From Agelaius tricolor (lineage: Eukaryota > Chordata > Aves > Passeriformes > Icteridae): DNA of 64,000 nt. Each line of letters starts with the position of its first letter. Within the stretch, counting starts at the first letter, position 1. Below the pieces are notes generated by a model. It saw nothing but the letters and a program-made list of their open reading frames with translations, was not told the origin of the DNA and ran no database searches. Both the position numbers and the translations under genes were made by a program. Below, in pieces: positions 1-10,114 of the stretch. The stretch is from assembly GCA_023055355.1 (NCBI GenBank), contig JALJCS010000050.1:1302001-1366000 (forward strand), given 5' to 3'.

Positions 1-969
1 GAGAGAAAGCAGAAAGTGCCCCTCAGCTGAGGGCTCCTGTGCCCTTGTGCCAAGGCCTGCGGGGCCCAGGCCATGCTGGCTGTGCCCAGAGCTGTGCCCA
101 GAGCTGCCCATCCCTGCTGCCTTTGGCAGCAGAGCAGGAGGGCAGGACATGTGCCCAGCCTGCAGCCAGCCACGGCACATCCAGCCCTCAGCAGCTGCCC
201 AGAGCAGGATGCTCCTGTGCTCGCTGCCATCTCCCAAAAGCTCTGATCCCACCCTGCCAAGCACACAGGGACCCACCTCACGCCAGCCACGGCTGCAAGA
301 AAAGCTGCTCCCAAACCACGTCCTCAGCCTTCTCCAAGGCCACCGCCCATCCATGCCACAGCTGCTCCCAAGCACTTCCCCATCCGCACTGGACCACCTG
401 GAACGCTTCCTCTGGAAAAACAAACAACACATTCTTGAAAAGAGATTAGAGACAAAAAGGGAAAACAAGAAAAACAGGAAAAACTCTTATCTCTCTCAGG
501 GCCTTGAGGAAGGCCCAACTCCTACATGGTAGGGAAAAACCCAGCCATGGGTGAGGGAAGCCCACACTTTCTCACTTCCACCCTGCACTGCCCCCCAAAA
601 TCACGGTCATCCCAAAGCAAACAAGGGCAGTGCAGCAGCCCAGCCCTTCCTTGCCTGCAGAGCAAAGCAGCCCCTGCACAGCTTCTGGAGTCCCACCTCT
701 GCTCCCACCATGGGGCTTTGCTTGTGTCGGGCTGGCTGCCCCAGCCCCAGCCCCAGCCCAGGCCACGGTGGCTGCTGGGGGCTGTTGGCAGGGCCAGGAG
801 CCCACTCCCATTTTGTACCCAGCCCAGCCCATGCCCCAGCCCTGCCAGAAGCAGCTGGGCAGCGACTGAAGGATGAGTTGCATCTGCCCCAGCACAGGGG
901 GAACCTTTGCTTCACAGCCAGGCTGGGCCATGCCCAAATCTGGCAGCATTTCCCCGGGTGGGGACTCAC

Positions 970-1085
970 CTGCAAATTCCCTGTGGAGTCTGGCTTTGAA
1001 GAAGGTGCCAGAATCAAAGTCCATCACCTTCAGCCTCCAGTGGCCAAGCTGAGGAAGAGCTTCTCATCCTTGGTGCCATCCTGGC
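970..1085 (-). pseudogene. Decayed PIM-like kinase exon 3, 3' part (copy 1)
   Basis: Read on the minus strand, this piece resembles the end of PIM exon 3: an LATG motif, then MDFDSGTFF where the intact gene has IDFGCGTYL, ending in EFAG followed by a GT donor (gtgagt) just as the intact exon ends HFAG plus gtgag. The frame is broken by a stop soon after LATG, the DFG magnesium-binding triplet reads DFD, and the exon is cut short by a CAG microsatellite. The sequence around 1-60 also resembles the start of the intact gene's exon 4-5 intron near 1563. I take it as the remnant of an older tandem PIM copy. Confidence 0.6.
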
Positions 1086-1089
1086 TGTC

Positions 1090-1091
<2 letters not shown>

Positions 1092-1133
<42 letters not shown>
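1092..1133. repeat. (CAG)14 microsatellite
   Basis: Fourteen uninterrupted CAG units lie next to the decayed PIM exon. The equivalent site in the second duplication copy (61056-61079) holds eight units. Confidence 0.97.
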
Positions 1134-1136
<3 letters not shown>

Positions 1137-1452
1137 CCCCACCCAGTACAGCTTCTCCAGGGGCTCCTGCTCCTTCCCTGGGGGCAGACCAGGCTCTCAG
1201 GGCTCTGCCCAGGGCCCCAGCTGTCAGGGAACCAGCACAAGCAAAACCAGCTTGGATGGCAGCCACCAGTGCTGGGCAGAGCAGCTCAGCTGCAGCACAA
1301 GGGCTGCGTGTGCCCATCCCATGACCCCCATGCAGTGACACAGGCAGCACAAAAAGGTCTGGGTTCCTTTGCTTCTGATTGCCAAGGCATGTGTGGAGCT
1401 GCAACTTACCAGGGCCCTGGATCAAAGTGTGCCTGTGGCTCTCTCCCTTCTT

Positions 1453-3932
1453 CTATGGCCGAGGAATATCCTGCACCCAAGGATCAGAGAACAGGTCTTC
1501 TAATGTGGGTCTTTCCAAGGAGTTCACGGATAAACACCACCTGATCAGATCTTTGCACTCTGGGCAGAGAAAGCAGAAAGTGCCGGTCAGCCAGAGAAGG
1601 CTCCTGTCTGCTTTGCCCCACTATTGCCATGCCCAGGCCATTCTGGATGTGCTCAGGGCTGGGCCTAAACTTTCCCATCAATTCCCTGTTTTGGAGGAGA
1701 GCAGGACATGTGCCACCTCCTCAGCAGCTGCCAGAGCAGGATGCTCACAAGCCCGCTGCTGGCTCCCAGCACTGGGATTCCCCCCGTGCCCAGAGAAGAG
1801 GATCCACCTTGAGAGAGCCCTTGTGGCAGCGGGAACTGGCCCCAGCTGAGGTTCCGGCCCCTCCTGAAAGGGTGCTCCCCGCAGACCATCTGGTGCAGCA
1901 GGATGCCCAGGGACCAGATCGTTGCTGCCTCGCCATGGTACCAGCCAAAGTGGGTCCATTCCGGGGGGCTGTAGGATGGTGTTCCTATGGAATACAGATG
2001 GAGTTCAGCAGGGGGATGCTGCTGCTCCCAGAGCCTGGCCCCAGCATCCCTGGGCCTGCGGGGGCTGCATCAGTGGCACACAGGGTGACCACTGCCCTCT
2101 CGCCAGCACCTGGGACTTGTGCACAAACTAAGGCTTGGAAAAGAAGCCACTGGTGTCAGAAGAGGGCAGAGGAAGCCCCGGCTAAGCCTGACCACGACAA
2201 GCAAAGAAAAACCCTCTCTGTGCTGGGGAAAACATGCCCTTATCCTCCCTGCCTGCATTGCCCCAAAAATATTAGGAAGTAAAGGCAAACAGAGCGAGTG
2301 GAGCAGTGCAAGCCCTTCCTCTCGCCTGCACACCAAACTGGCTGGGGCACAGGTTCTGCCCCCCTCTCTGCTACCCCCACCCACGGGGGTTTTGGGCGGG
2401 TTGGCTGCCCCAGCCCAGCCCCAGTCCTGGGCAGAGTGGCTGGCAAAGGCTGCCAGCAGGGCTGGAAGATGGCTCCCCACCCAGCCCCGCTCTAAAGCAA
2501 CTCAGCTGAAGACTCAGTCCCCTGACTGGCAGCAAAAGGGAGAATCCCCGCTGCCACAGCCAGCTTGGGCTGGGAGATGTTGGGCCATGAGATCCCGGGA
2601 CCAGGAGTACACCCTTACGTGGGCTCACCTGCAAAGTGGGTGTAGGCTGTCTCTTGCAGGTAGGTGCCACAGCCAAAGTCGATCAATTTGGCCTGCCCGG
2701 TGGCCAGGTCAAGCACGATGTTCTGAGGTTTGATGTCGCGGTGCAGGACCCCGCAGCTGGTGCAGTGCCACACGGCCTCCAGCACCTGGCGGAACAGCTC
2801 CCGCGCCACCTCCTCGGGCACGAACCGCCGTGCCCGAATGAAACGCTGCAGGTCCTGACACCGCTCTGGCCGCTCCAGCACCATCACGATGTGGTTGGGC
2901 AGCTCGAGCCACTCCAGCAGCTGCACCACACCAGGGAAGCCAGTGGACACCTTGGCAAGCAGCACGATCTCCAGCGGGGCCCTGCTGCCGTCGGGCTGCG
3001 GGAGGAGCACGATGCCCTCAGTGGGGCCGATGCCGTGCCAGGCCTGGGGAAGCCCTGAGCCAGCCCGGGATGCTCTGCACCCTGCGCTGCGCCCACGCCC
3101 GCTCCCCCTCGAGGCGTCCTGGCGGCTTCCACCGTGCCGGGCCTCGGCTCATCCCCGCCCGGCAGCCCCGGCTGCTGCCGCTGGCCCCGCTCACTCACCA
3201 GCTCGCCCCAGTGCCGCACGCGGTTCCGTGGTACCCTCTTGATGGCCACCTGCAAGCCAAGGACAGCAGCGGGCTCAGCTCGCCGCCCGCCCTGCCCAGC
3301 CCCATCCTCCTCCTCGTCCTCCTCCGCCCCCTCGTCCTGCGCCCGCCGCCGGCCCCGCCGCTCACCGGGGCGCCGTCCGAGAGCCGCGTGGCCGCGAAGA
3401 CGCTGCCGAATCCTCCGCGCCCCAGCAGCGAACCCAGGCGGTAGCGCTCCTGCAGGGCGTCGTGCGCCGTCCCTGCGGGCGGGACGCGGCTGTCAGCGCT
3501 CGGCCCGGGGCCAGCAACGGCCCCCGAGCGCCCCTCAGCCGCCCCGGGCCGGCCATGCCCAGGCCTTCGCTCCTCGCAACGCGGCACGGGAGGCTCGGGG
3601 CCGGCGGCCGCGCTGCCGAGCGGCGGAGCTCGGGCCGGGGAAGCCGCAGCGGAGGCGGCGGCAGCGGCCGCGCCGCCTGTGTCCTCCGCGGGCCCCGGGA
3701 GGGGCCGGGGCCGGGGCCGGGCTCGGGGCTGGAGCCTGCCTCGGGGCCGGGGCCGGGCTCGGGCCAGGCGGAGGCGAAGGGCGGCGATGCCGCCCCCGCA
3801 CACGGCACTGATGCCCGCCCAGCAGCGCCACCGCCAGTAGGGCCAGAGCCGGGCGGAGGCGAGACCGCGGCGGGACGGGCGGGGCCGGGCACGGGGCAGC
3901 CCCGCCCGGGGCCGGGGGCGGGCCGGGGGCAT
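1453..3932 (-). CDS. PIM-like serine/threonine kinase, copy 1
   Basis: Five coding exons on the minus strand: 3366-3932, 3199-3249, 2629-2995, 1808-1984 and 1453-1559, all with GT/AG borders, total 1269 nt (422 residues). Exon 1 has a long Arg/Pro/Ala-rich N-terminal extension starting MPPARPRP, then the glycine loop GRGGFGSVFA. Exon 2 has the ATP-anchoring lysine (VAIK). Exon 3 has the hinge with the PIM-type proline (LERPERCQD), the catalytic loop HRDIKPQN (usual HRDIKPEN has Glu for Gln) and DFG. Exon 4 has HFAGTPSYSPPEW and the WSLGILL helix. Exon 5 ends with a TAG stop. PIM kinases are constitutively active cytosolic/nuclear kinases promoting survival and growth, and PIM-like genes are greatly expanded in songbirds (recalled knowledge). 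The alternative is a recent non-expressed copy, though no disabling change is visible. The exact start Met and whether exon 1 is continuous are the least certain points. Confidence 0.85.
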
Positions 3933-4300
3933 GGCCCGGCCCTGCAGGGGGAGAGGGAGGCGGGGACACGAGAGGGAGGCGGGGAGAGGAGAGGGACGCC
4001 GGGCAAGGGACCCCGGGAGAAGGGTGCCCGACGGCGGGAAAGGGAGACTCAGAGACAGAAAGAGAGAAAGACCAAGAAAGAGAGAAGGAGAAAGAGTTAT
4101 AGAGTTATCTGCTTTGCTGCTTCTGCCGCTGCTGCCGCCGCTGCTGCTGCCGCTGCTGCCGCCGCTGCAACTGAAGCACCGGGGCCGTTCGTCCCCGTGT
4201 CCGTTCCCCGCTCGCCCCACGAGCCCCACGTTCGAGCCCCGCGCGCCCCGGGCACAGCCCCTGAGTCTGTCCAAACACGGGAACTTTGCAGCCTTGAGCC
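3933..4300 (-). promoter_or_regulatory. CpG-rich 5' flank of PIM-like copy 1
   Basis: The stretch upstream of the PIM start codon is very rich in CpG and continues the GC-rich first exon. It holds a purine-rich run (about 4045-4092, GAGA/GAAA type) and a run of CTG/CCG triplets at about 4118-4168. No clear TATA box was seen, as expected for a CpG-island promoter. In copy 2 this region falls beyond the window end. Confidence 0.5.
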
Positions 4301-4913
4301 CAGGTGCAGAGCCCTGACTCCTGCACACTGGCACAGCAATCCCCTCGCTTGCTGCTCTGCATTGGCCTGGCTGAGGGGCAAACACTGGCGGGACACCTTC
4401 CCTTGGGCTAGGATTCCTACCTGAGCCCAGCACTGCACTTACATCTCCAGTGTTGCCTTCCAGTAAAAACAGGGGAAGGAAAACTCTGTGTGCCTCATGG
4501 TATTTTAGAGTGTCTAAAAATCACTAAGCCACCGATCTTAGAGGTGCAGTGCATCTGGAATTCCTGGGATGGAGAAGTAGTGCAACCTGGAAAAGGGGAG
4601 CATAGAAATAAATAGAGGAATACATCTTGGATTGTTTCTTTCATTTTCATTTCACTTCTGGAAAGCTGTTCCAGTTTTCCAGGAATCTTCTCCTGTCTGC
4701 TCTTGCCAAGAATCTCTCCTGGAGAACAAGGTCAAGCTTCTGTCCCAAGATTTGCCACCAGCTGCAGCTTCTCTTGGCTTTCCACACTGCACAGTGTCTG
4801 CAGCAGGACTTTTGCAGCAAAGCAGGACAAATGTTTGGAGAACTTTACATGTCCTTTCTTTTCCTGGTGGGCTGGGGTGTTGTGCCACTGGTGAAGTTTC
4901 CATTGTGACTGTT
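4301..4913. other. Intergenic stretch, nothing recognised
   Basis: AT content rises sharply after the CpG island. Only short chance reading frames are present, and I see no repeat or gene. Confidence 0.5.
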
Positions 4914-5384
4914 TGTGCTGGTTTAGGGCAAATTTTGGGAGGAAACCTCCAAAAGGGGTCCGTCTAGAAAGCAACTTCAAGCGGCTCCTCCCCCTACTAG
5001 TTTCGGAAAAAACTTCCCTGGAGAAAAGTGGACAAAACCAGTTTATTTAACAAGTAAAGTATTCCCAAGCATGAAAAATGAATAATATTAAATAAAACCT
5101 CTGACAGTGCTGAAGAGATGTCAAATTCAGAAAGTCCTTTTTGTGGGTTGTAGTTTGCTCACTCGGTCTCTTCTAAGTCCCTCTGGTGCTGGAATGCAGC
5201 GTCCCAGACCTCGGTGGGCCACAGGTGTGAGCTGCAGGTGTTTTTCTGGGTTTTCAGTCCAGAGCAGGTTTCAACAGTTCCAAGAAAAAGGAAAGTCCCA
5301 GTCCCAGGAACTTCTCTGCCTAAGCTAGCTAAAACCAAATTGCTGGACCTGGGCTGTGAAGGCACTGGGAAATTTCCATATCTG

Positions 5385-6610
5385 GGCACTGGTGGTCCCA
5401 GCAAACACCAGATCTGGATGGTGCTGGAGCCAGAACCTGGAAATTTCCAACTTTTGGCTTTCTGTGTTAGCAAATCACTGCACTTGGGCTGTGCTGGCAC
5501 CAGGAAGTTTTCAGATCTGGGCGCTGGCGCTGCCAGCAAACACCAGATCTGGGTGGTGTCGTTGGCAGCAACAGAAATCTGCCGGATTTGGGCTCTGCTG
5601 GCACCGGGAAATTTCCAAATCTGGGCGCTGGCACAGCAAACACAAGATGTGGGCGGTGCCAGAGCCAGTAGCAGCAAGTTGCCGGGTTTTGGATTTCTGT
5701 GCCAGCAAATTGCTGCATTTGGGCTGTGTCAGAATAGGGAAATTTCCAGATCTGGGCACTGGCGGTGCCAGCAAACACCAGTGAAACCTTCTGGTCCTCG
5801 TCCGGACCATTGGCCAGTGGTTTCCCTGAGAACCAGCTCTGGCCACTTTACAGACAGAGACTGCTTTCATCTGCTTGTCTGGAAACAGAACTTTAATGCA
5901 GGCAAACACAACAAACAGGACGGCGTGCACAGTACACAGAGCAAAGCAGAAAAAAGCCTGGGTCCAGGGTCCTGCAGGGATATTTATACATTTATATATG
6001 GGGAGGGGTTAAGGTGGGATCTGAGGGAAGGATCCAAGAGGAAGGAAGGATTATGAATATTACAATTTTTGCAGTAAAATGTAACCAATGGTAGCAAAGA
6101 GAACTCAGAACTTTCTAGTAACAATCTGCATAACTGAACAAGAGGATTATGGGCGGGAGCTCCTGCTGACCCCAACTAAAGAGGGTTTTCCCACGGCCTT
6201 AAGCCAAGGTCTCCTTCTTCTTTTAACCAACCCCAACACACCAGATCTGGGTGGAGCCTGGTTTTGGCTTTCTTTGCCAGAACATTGCTGCATTTGGGTT
6301 GTGCTGGCACCAGGAAATTGCCAGATGTGGGCACTGGCGGTGCCAGCACACACCAGATCTGGGTGGGGAACGTGCAGGCACCAGGAAATTGCCAAATGTG
6401 ATCTTTCTGTGCCAGAATTGTGCTGTGCAGGCATCTGAAAAATTCTGGATATGGGCACTGGCAGTGTCAGCAAACACGAGATTGGGTTGCTGTAGGTACC
6501 AGGTATTTGCCTGGTTTTGGCTTTCTGTGCCAGCAAATTGCTGGACTTGGGCTGTGCTAGAATAGGGAAATATCAAGATCTGGGAACTGGCAATGCCAGC
6601 AAACACCACA
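5385..6610. repeat. Minisatellite, about 104-134 bp units
   Basis: Units recur around AGCAAACACCAGATCTGG at about 5400, 5533, 5637, 5771 and, after an interrupting LTR, at about 6234, 6346, 6469 and 6599. Spacing varies from about 104 to 134 bp because the unit is itself built of related halves (TTGGGCTGTGCTGGCACCAG and similar). Open frames crossing it are a by-product of the repetition. Confidence 0.85.
5782..6238 (-). mobile_element. Solo LTR inserted in the minisatellite
   Basis: 457-bp LTR, minus orientation, with TG/CA ends (minus strand begins TGTTGGGG and ends GGTTTCA). It is flanked by a perfect 6-bp target duplication CACCAG at 5776-5781 and 6239-6244. Without the LTR and one CACCAG, the broken minisatellite unit reads through normally. 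Minus-strand TATATAAA-like promoter and ATTAAA poly(A) motifs lie near the middle and right part. A 6-bp duplication is typical of alpha/betaretroviral integrases. Confidence 0.9.
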
Positions 6611-6654
6611 TTTCCGTAAGGATTGGATCTGGACCCGTTCCCCTCCCTTCCCTT

Positions 6655-7114
6655 TTCTCCCTCAACAAGGTGCCAGAGGGGCTGGACAGCAGCCAGGCAG
6701 AAAGGGACCTGCAGGGACTGGTGGACAGCAGGCTGGACATGAGCCAGCAGTGTGCCCAGGTGGCCAAGAAGGCCAATGGCTCCTGGCCTGGATCAGGAAT
6801 GGTGTGGCCAGCAGGAGCAGGGCAGGGATTCTTCCCCTGTGTTCAGCACTGCTTGGGCAGCGCCTCGAGTGCTGTGTCCAGTTCCTGGCCCCCAGTTTAG
6901 GAAGGCCATGGAGGGGCTGGAGCGTGTCCAGAGAAGGGCAACAAGGCTGGGGAGGGGTCTGGAGCACAAGAGCTGTGAGGAGCAGCTGAGGGAGCTGGGG
7001 TTGTTTATCCTGGAGAAGAGGAGGCCCAGGGGAGACAAGGTGGTGTCAGGGCACAGGTTGGACTTGATGATCTCCATGGCCTGTTGCACCCTTGCTGATT
7101 CTGTGATTCTCTGA
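6655..7114 (+). mobile_element. CR1 LINE 3' fragment
   Basis: The plus strand encodes the tail of CR1 ORF2 (motif LDMSQQCAQVAKKANG) followed by the familiar CR1 3' block (GGAGCGTGTCCAGAGAAGGG, GAGGAGCAGCTGAGGGAGCT) and ends in TGATTCTGTGATTCT, the octamer-like CR1 terminus. An internal deletion shortens the 3' block, and frameshifts make it dead. 5' truncation is normal for CR1. Confidence 0.92.
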
Positions 7115-8198
7115 AAGCACCCTTGGAGCAGTTGCAGGATGAGCCCTGGGCCTCCTCTTCAGGAGCTCCAGCAGCCCAGGTCCCTCAGCTTCTCCTGCCA
7201 GCCCCAAAGCCCATCCTGTCAGTCCTGCAGAGCCTCTGCAGCTCCTCCTCACTGCCCAGAACAGGGAGCCCCAGAGGCAGACACAGCAGCCCAGATGTGC
7301 CCCCCTGGCCTGGGGTGCCTCTGGCAAGGGAGCAGCAGCAGGCACTGCAGGAGCCTGCAGACGATTCCTGCAGCACTTGTAGGATGATCCTGCTGCCCAA
7401 GGGACGTTCCCATGGGGCCAAGTCAGGAACTGCAATGGGGAGTGGGACCAGAGAGGGAAGGGCAACCAGGGATGGGCTGTTTGCAGGGGAGGGAGCAGGG
7501 CTGGGCAAGAGGAAGAAATTTGTATCAGGAAGAGGAAAGAAAGCAAAGGTGAAGCCAAGGAAATGCTCAGGGCAGTTTGGGGGTGGCTGCCAGGCAGCCC
7601 TGGCTCTGAGCAACAGCATCTGCAGTGGCACAGGAAACTCCCAGCTGATGGGAACAAACCTTCTGGCTGACTGCAGAGGCCAGAACAAACCTGGGTGGTT
7701 TCCCTGCCATTCCCCAGCCCTTGCTGGCCCCAGGGGCTGATGGCATTTGTGCTCCCTCAGGTTCATGTCCCCACAGCAACAGCATGGGGGTGCTGCCCCT
7801 GCTGTGTGCAATGCAAACAGGGGCTGCTGAGGCAGTGCTGCCATGTCTGTGCCTGCAAGGATGGGGCACCTGTGTGAGCTGGGGGAGAGGCCAGGGCTGC
7901 AGAGGGGGGATGTTGTTGGCAGCTGCATGAGGACGCTCTGGGACGCTGCCCTGGGCTGTGCAGCGCACTGGGGATGGATCAGCCCCTGCTCTGCTGCTCA
8001 TTCCCGTCTGCCCCAGGGCCCTTGCAGGGCACCAGCTGCTGCTGCCCTGGGCTGCCATGGCAACCCTGAGGACAAAGCGGTGCCAGGGCTGTTCCAGGTA
8101 CAATTGCAGTGACACTGGTTGGTGCCAGCAGGCGCCATGGCAACGGCCACGGGGACCCGTTCCTTGGTTTGGTGCCATGGCAAGCAATGCCCGGAGCC
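7115..8198. other. GC-rich non-coding stretch
   Basis: Over 1 kb of GC-rich sequence without a convincing gene. Reading frames on both strands are long but of low complexity and lack domains. CCATGGCAAC-type motifs begin at 8051. Confidence 0.45.
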
Positions 8199-8428
8199 GT
8201 TGTGATGGTTGGTGGGCATGGAAAGCTGGCCTGGGCCCCTTGCTCAGGGCTGGTGTCAGTGCCCAGAGCCAGAGGGGATCCCTTGCTGGGGGCTGTGCCA
8301 TGGCCACCTGCCCTGTGCCGCGCTGGCCGCTCAGGCACCAGGAACCAGCAGCCAAGGGCACTGCCAGGGCCAAAGGCCAGGTCAGCCAGACAGAAAGGGG
8401 CAGGGCTGGGCACTGTTTCCATGGCAAC
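8051..8428. promoter_or_regulatory. Cluster of CCATGGCAAC (X-box-like) motifs
   Basis: Near-palindromic motifs resembling the RFX X-box (GTNRCCATGGYAAC type) occur at 8051-8064, 8132-8144, 8171-8184 (ends CAAG), 8294-8308 (CCATGGCCAC) and 8415-8428. Two more lie in the related segment at 54685-54698 and about 54736-54750. The resemblance is direct; RFX binding is inference. No adjacent first exon is evident. Confidence 0.4.
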
Positions 8429-8431
8429 CGG
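8199..8431. repeat. Duplicated block, copy 1 (partner 54472-54704)
   Basis: This block is almost identical to 54472-54704 in direct orientation. On the right it stops where an ERV LTR begins (8432), whereas copy 2 continues into CACTGGGGGGG. Copy 2 therefore shows the sequence without the ERV. Confidence 0.93.
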
Positions 8432-8844
8432 TGTCGAGAACGGCGGAAGAATTGCAGCACACAATATGCGTGAACAGCAAATCTCAAAGTTTATTGATAA
8501 CTCACACATATTTATATTGGTGTTAATGAAGCTTATACATATTGCAAAAGCTGAGCTCATTATTGGTTAAAACACACATGAATCAACCACACCTACTTCT
8601 ATGCTCTAATGATTATTTTGTTTCTATGTTTACATTCTTGTGGCTATTCTACCTAGGCTATCTTCATTTTTCTGGCAAGCGATTTTCTCCCCCATCTTCA
8701 TGTTGCAGCAAAGGTCACCATGACCCTTGTCAGTGATTGGACACTGATTACTTAATCCCCAGTTTGTTTCCCCTATCCTTATGCAACGGTATCACATCAA
8801 AGTGGCCTTTCTCAGCTAGCCAATTATCCACAAAGCTCTCCACA
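8432..8844 (-). mobile_element. 3' LTR of class II ERV fragment
   Basis: 413-bp LTR, TG/CA ends, same family and almost the same length as the LTRs at 19558-19969, 42674-43086 and 48469-48881. On the minus strand a purine-rich tract (complement of 8845-8860) precedes it, marking it as a 3' LTR. The poly(A) signal AATAAA is present on the minus strand near 8490. Confidence 0.93.
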
Positions 8845-9955
8845 TTTCCCCCGTTTTTCTGTTGAACAAGCATGATTGAATGTGGTAGATATCATCTTTT
8901 GCACCATATTCTGTAAGCATATACAAAAACATGGTAAAATTAATACTAACAACAAAGCTACAATGGCTACTACAATGCCTACCTTAACAATAAAACGTAA
9001 CCATGATCCTAAGCCTAAAGATTTGAGCCATCCATCAATACCCAGGCCTGATTCTACCTGTAAGTTCCCAGTTAACCTTCGCAACTCAGAGAGCTGTGAG
9101 TGAACAGACTGCGCATGATCAGAAAGATTCATGCAACACATGCCCTCAAATTCTTCACAACCATGGCCTTGTGCAAGTAAAAGAAAATCAATTGCAGCTC
9201 TATTTTGAAGTGTCGCATGGCGAATAGAATCAACATCAAGCAAAAGACTCGAAATTGCCAAAGAAGTTGCATTTGTTTGTTTAGCAAGCCAACATCCTAA
9301 CTTGTTTAAAATAGCCTGAGCACCTGCTGCCGATACCCCTGGAGTTAAGAAAGATGCTGCAACTATGACCACTGGAGACCAAAACTTTACATCATCCTGG
9401 CAGTCCACTGCAAATGCATGAGCCATTCGTTTGCTTCTACGATGGTGGCGGCTCATGTTCAGTATCATGGACATGTTGGGTGTAAGTAGAGACAGCCGTC
9501 CAAGTGTACATGGTCCCCCGTGCAGCATTGATGGGATACTGGCCCAAGCACGGTCTCCGCATATCAGGAAATATCCTGCTGGCAATTGAATAGGGTCATT
9601 TGATGAGACTCACCCTCTCTTTGTTGTATAATTGCACCAGGCCAATGCATTACGGTAGACAGCCATGCTGGAAGTTACAACATTAGAATGGTTTTTGACT
9701 GACAGCAGGCTTCTATAGTTAAAATGAATGCATGCATCTGCCATCACTGACCCTAACAGCTCTAACTCTTGGGGTTCCTGCAGTGCTATAGGAAAGTGAG
9801 AAATCCACTGATCCCAATTATCCACACTCGTCCTAGCATTGCTGACCTTACAAGTTGGTATATGTGAAGGGCACGGCCAGGGATCTGCCGCCAATCCAAC
9901 CAAACAGGTTGTGAATGGATTGCCAGGAGAAGATAATGACAGGCAAATAGCCTCC
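8845..9955 (-). pseudogene. env: ERV env fragment (SU end and TM)
   Basis: Minus-strand env remnant. The frame to about 8824 carries the transmembrane subunit: the LQNRAAIDFLLL heptad stretch, the CX6CC motif (C-EEFEGM-CC), and a hydrophobic membrane anchor near the C-terminus. A second frame at 9610-9903 is a surface-subunit piece. A stop/frameshift near 9600 separates them, and everything upstream (gag, pol, 5' LTR) is missing beyond about 9955. The CX6CC type of env is shared by alpha- and gammaretroviruses. It is non-functional as it stands. Confidence 0.85.
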
Positions 9956-10114
9956 TGTTTAGTTAAGGAGCACGGGGCCTGCTGGGCCTGGAGCTGCCCC
10001 TGGGCCAGGTTTCAGGCCAGCGCCTGCGGCAGGGAGATGCACTGGGGGAAGGGGGATGGAGAGCTGCTGGAGAGGCGGACTTGGGGCCAGCAAAGGCCAG
10101 TTAGAGAAACTCAC

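Larger units (their letters stand above)
1..4037. repeat. Segmental duplication, copy 1 (PIM unit)
   Basis: This stretch matches 59959-64000 in the same orientation at near identity, base 1 aligning with base 59959 and base 4037 with base 64000. Differences seen are scattered substitutions, a shorter CAG run in copy 2 and small GC-rich indels. The window opens inside the unit, so its left limit is unknown. Both copies carry a complete PIM-like kinase gene and a decayed PIM exon. The spacing of about 60 kb suggests dispersed or large-unit tandem duplication. Confidence 0.95.
4914..6620 (-). mobile_element. ERV-type LTR fragment carrying an internal minisatellite
   Basis: The left 300 bases share a clear family resemblance with the solo LTR at 22980-23601: both begin with a TG near GGTTTAGGGCAAAT, share AGTTTATTTAACAAG (a minus-strand AATAAA) and ACAAATTCAGAAAGTC. 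The expected opposite terminus (CCTAGGACA on the plus strand) is absent here, so this copy is truncated on its right, against the CR1 at about 6655. The right part is filled by the minisatellite at 5385-6610. Confidence 0.7.

Noticed and set aside
3462..4424. 320-codon plus-strand frame over the PIM first exon
   Set aside because: GC-rich antisense shadow of the kinase first exon and CpG island.
5214..6056. 280-codon frame with repeated KHQIWV-like blocks
   Set aside because: Translation of a minisatellite and an antisense LTR; composition follows the DNA repeat.
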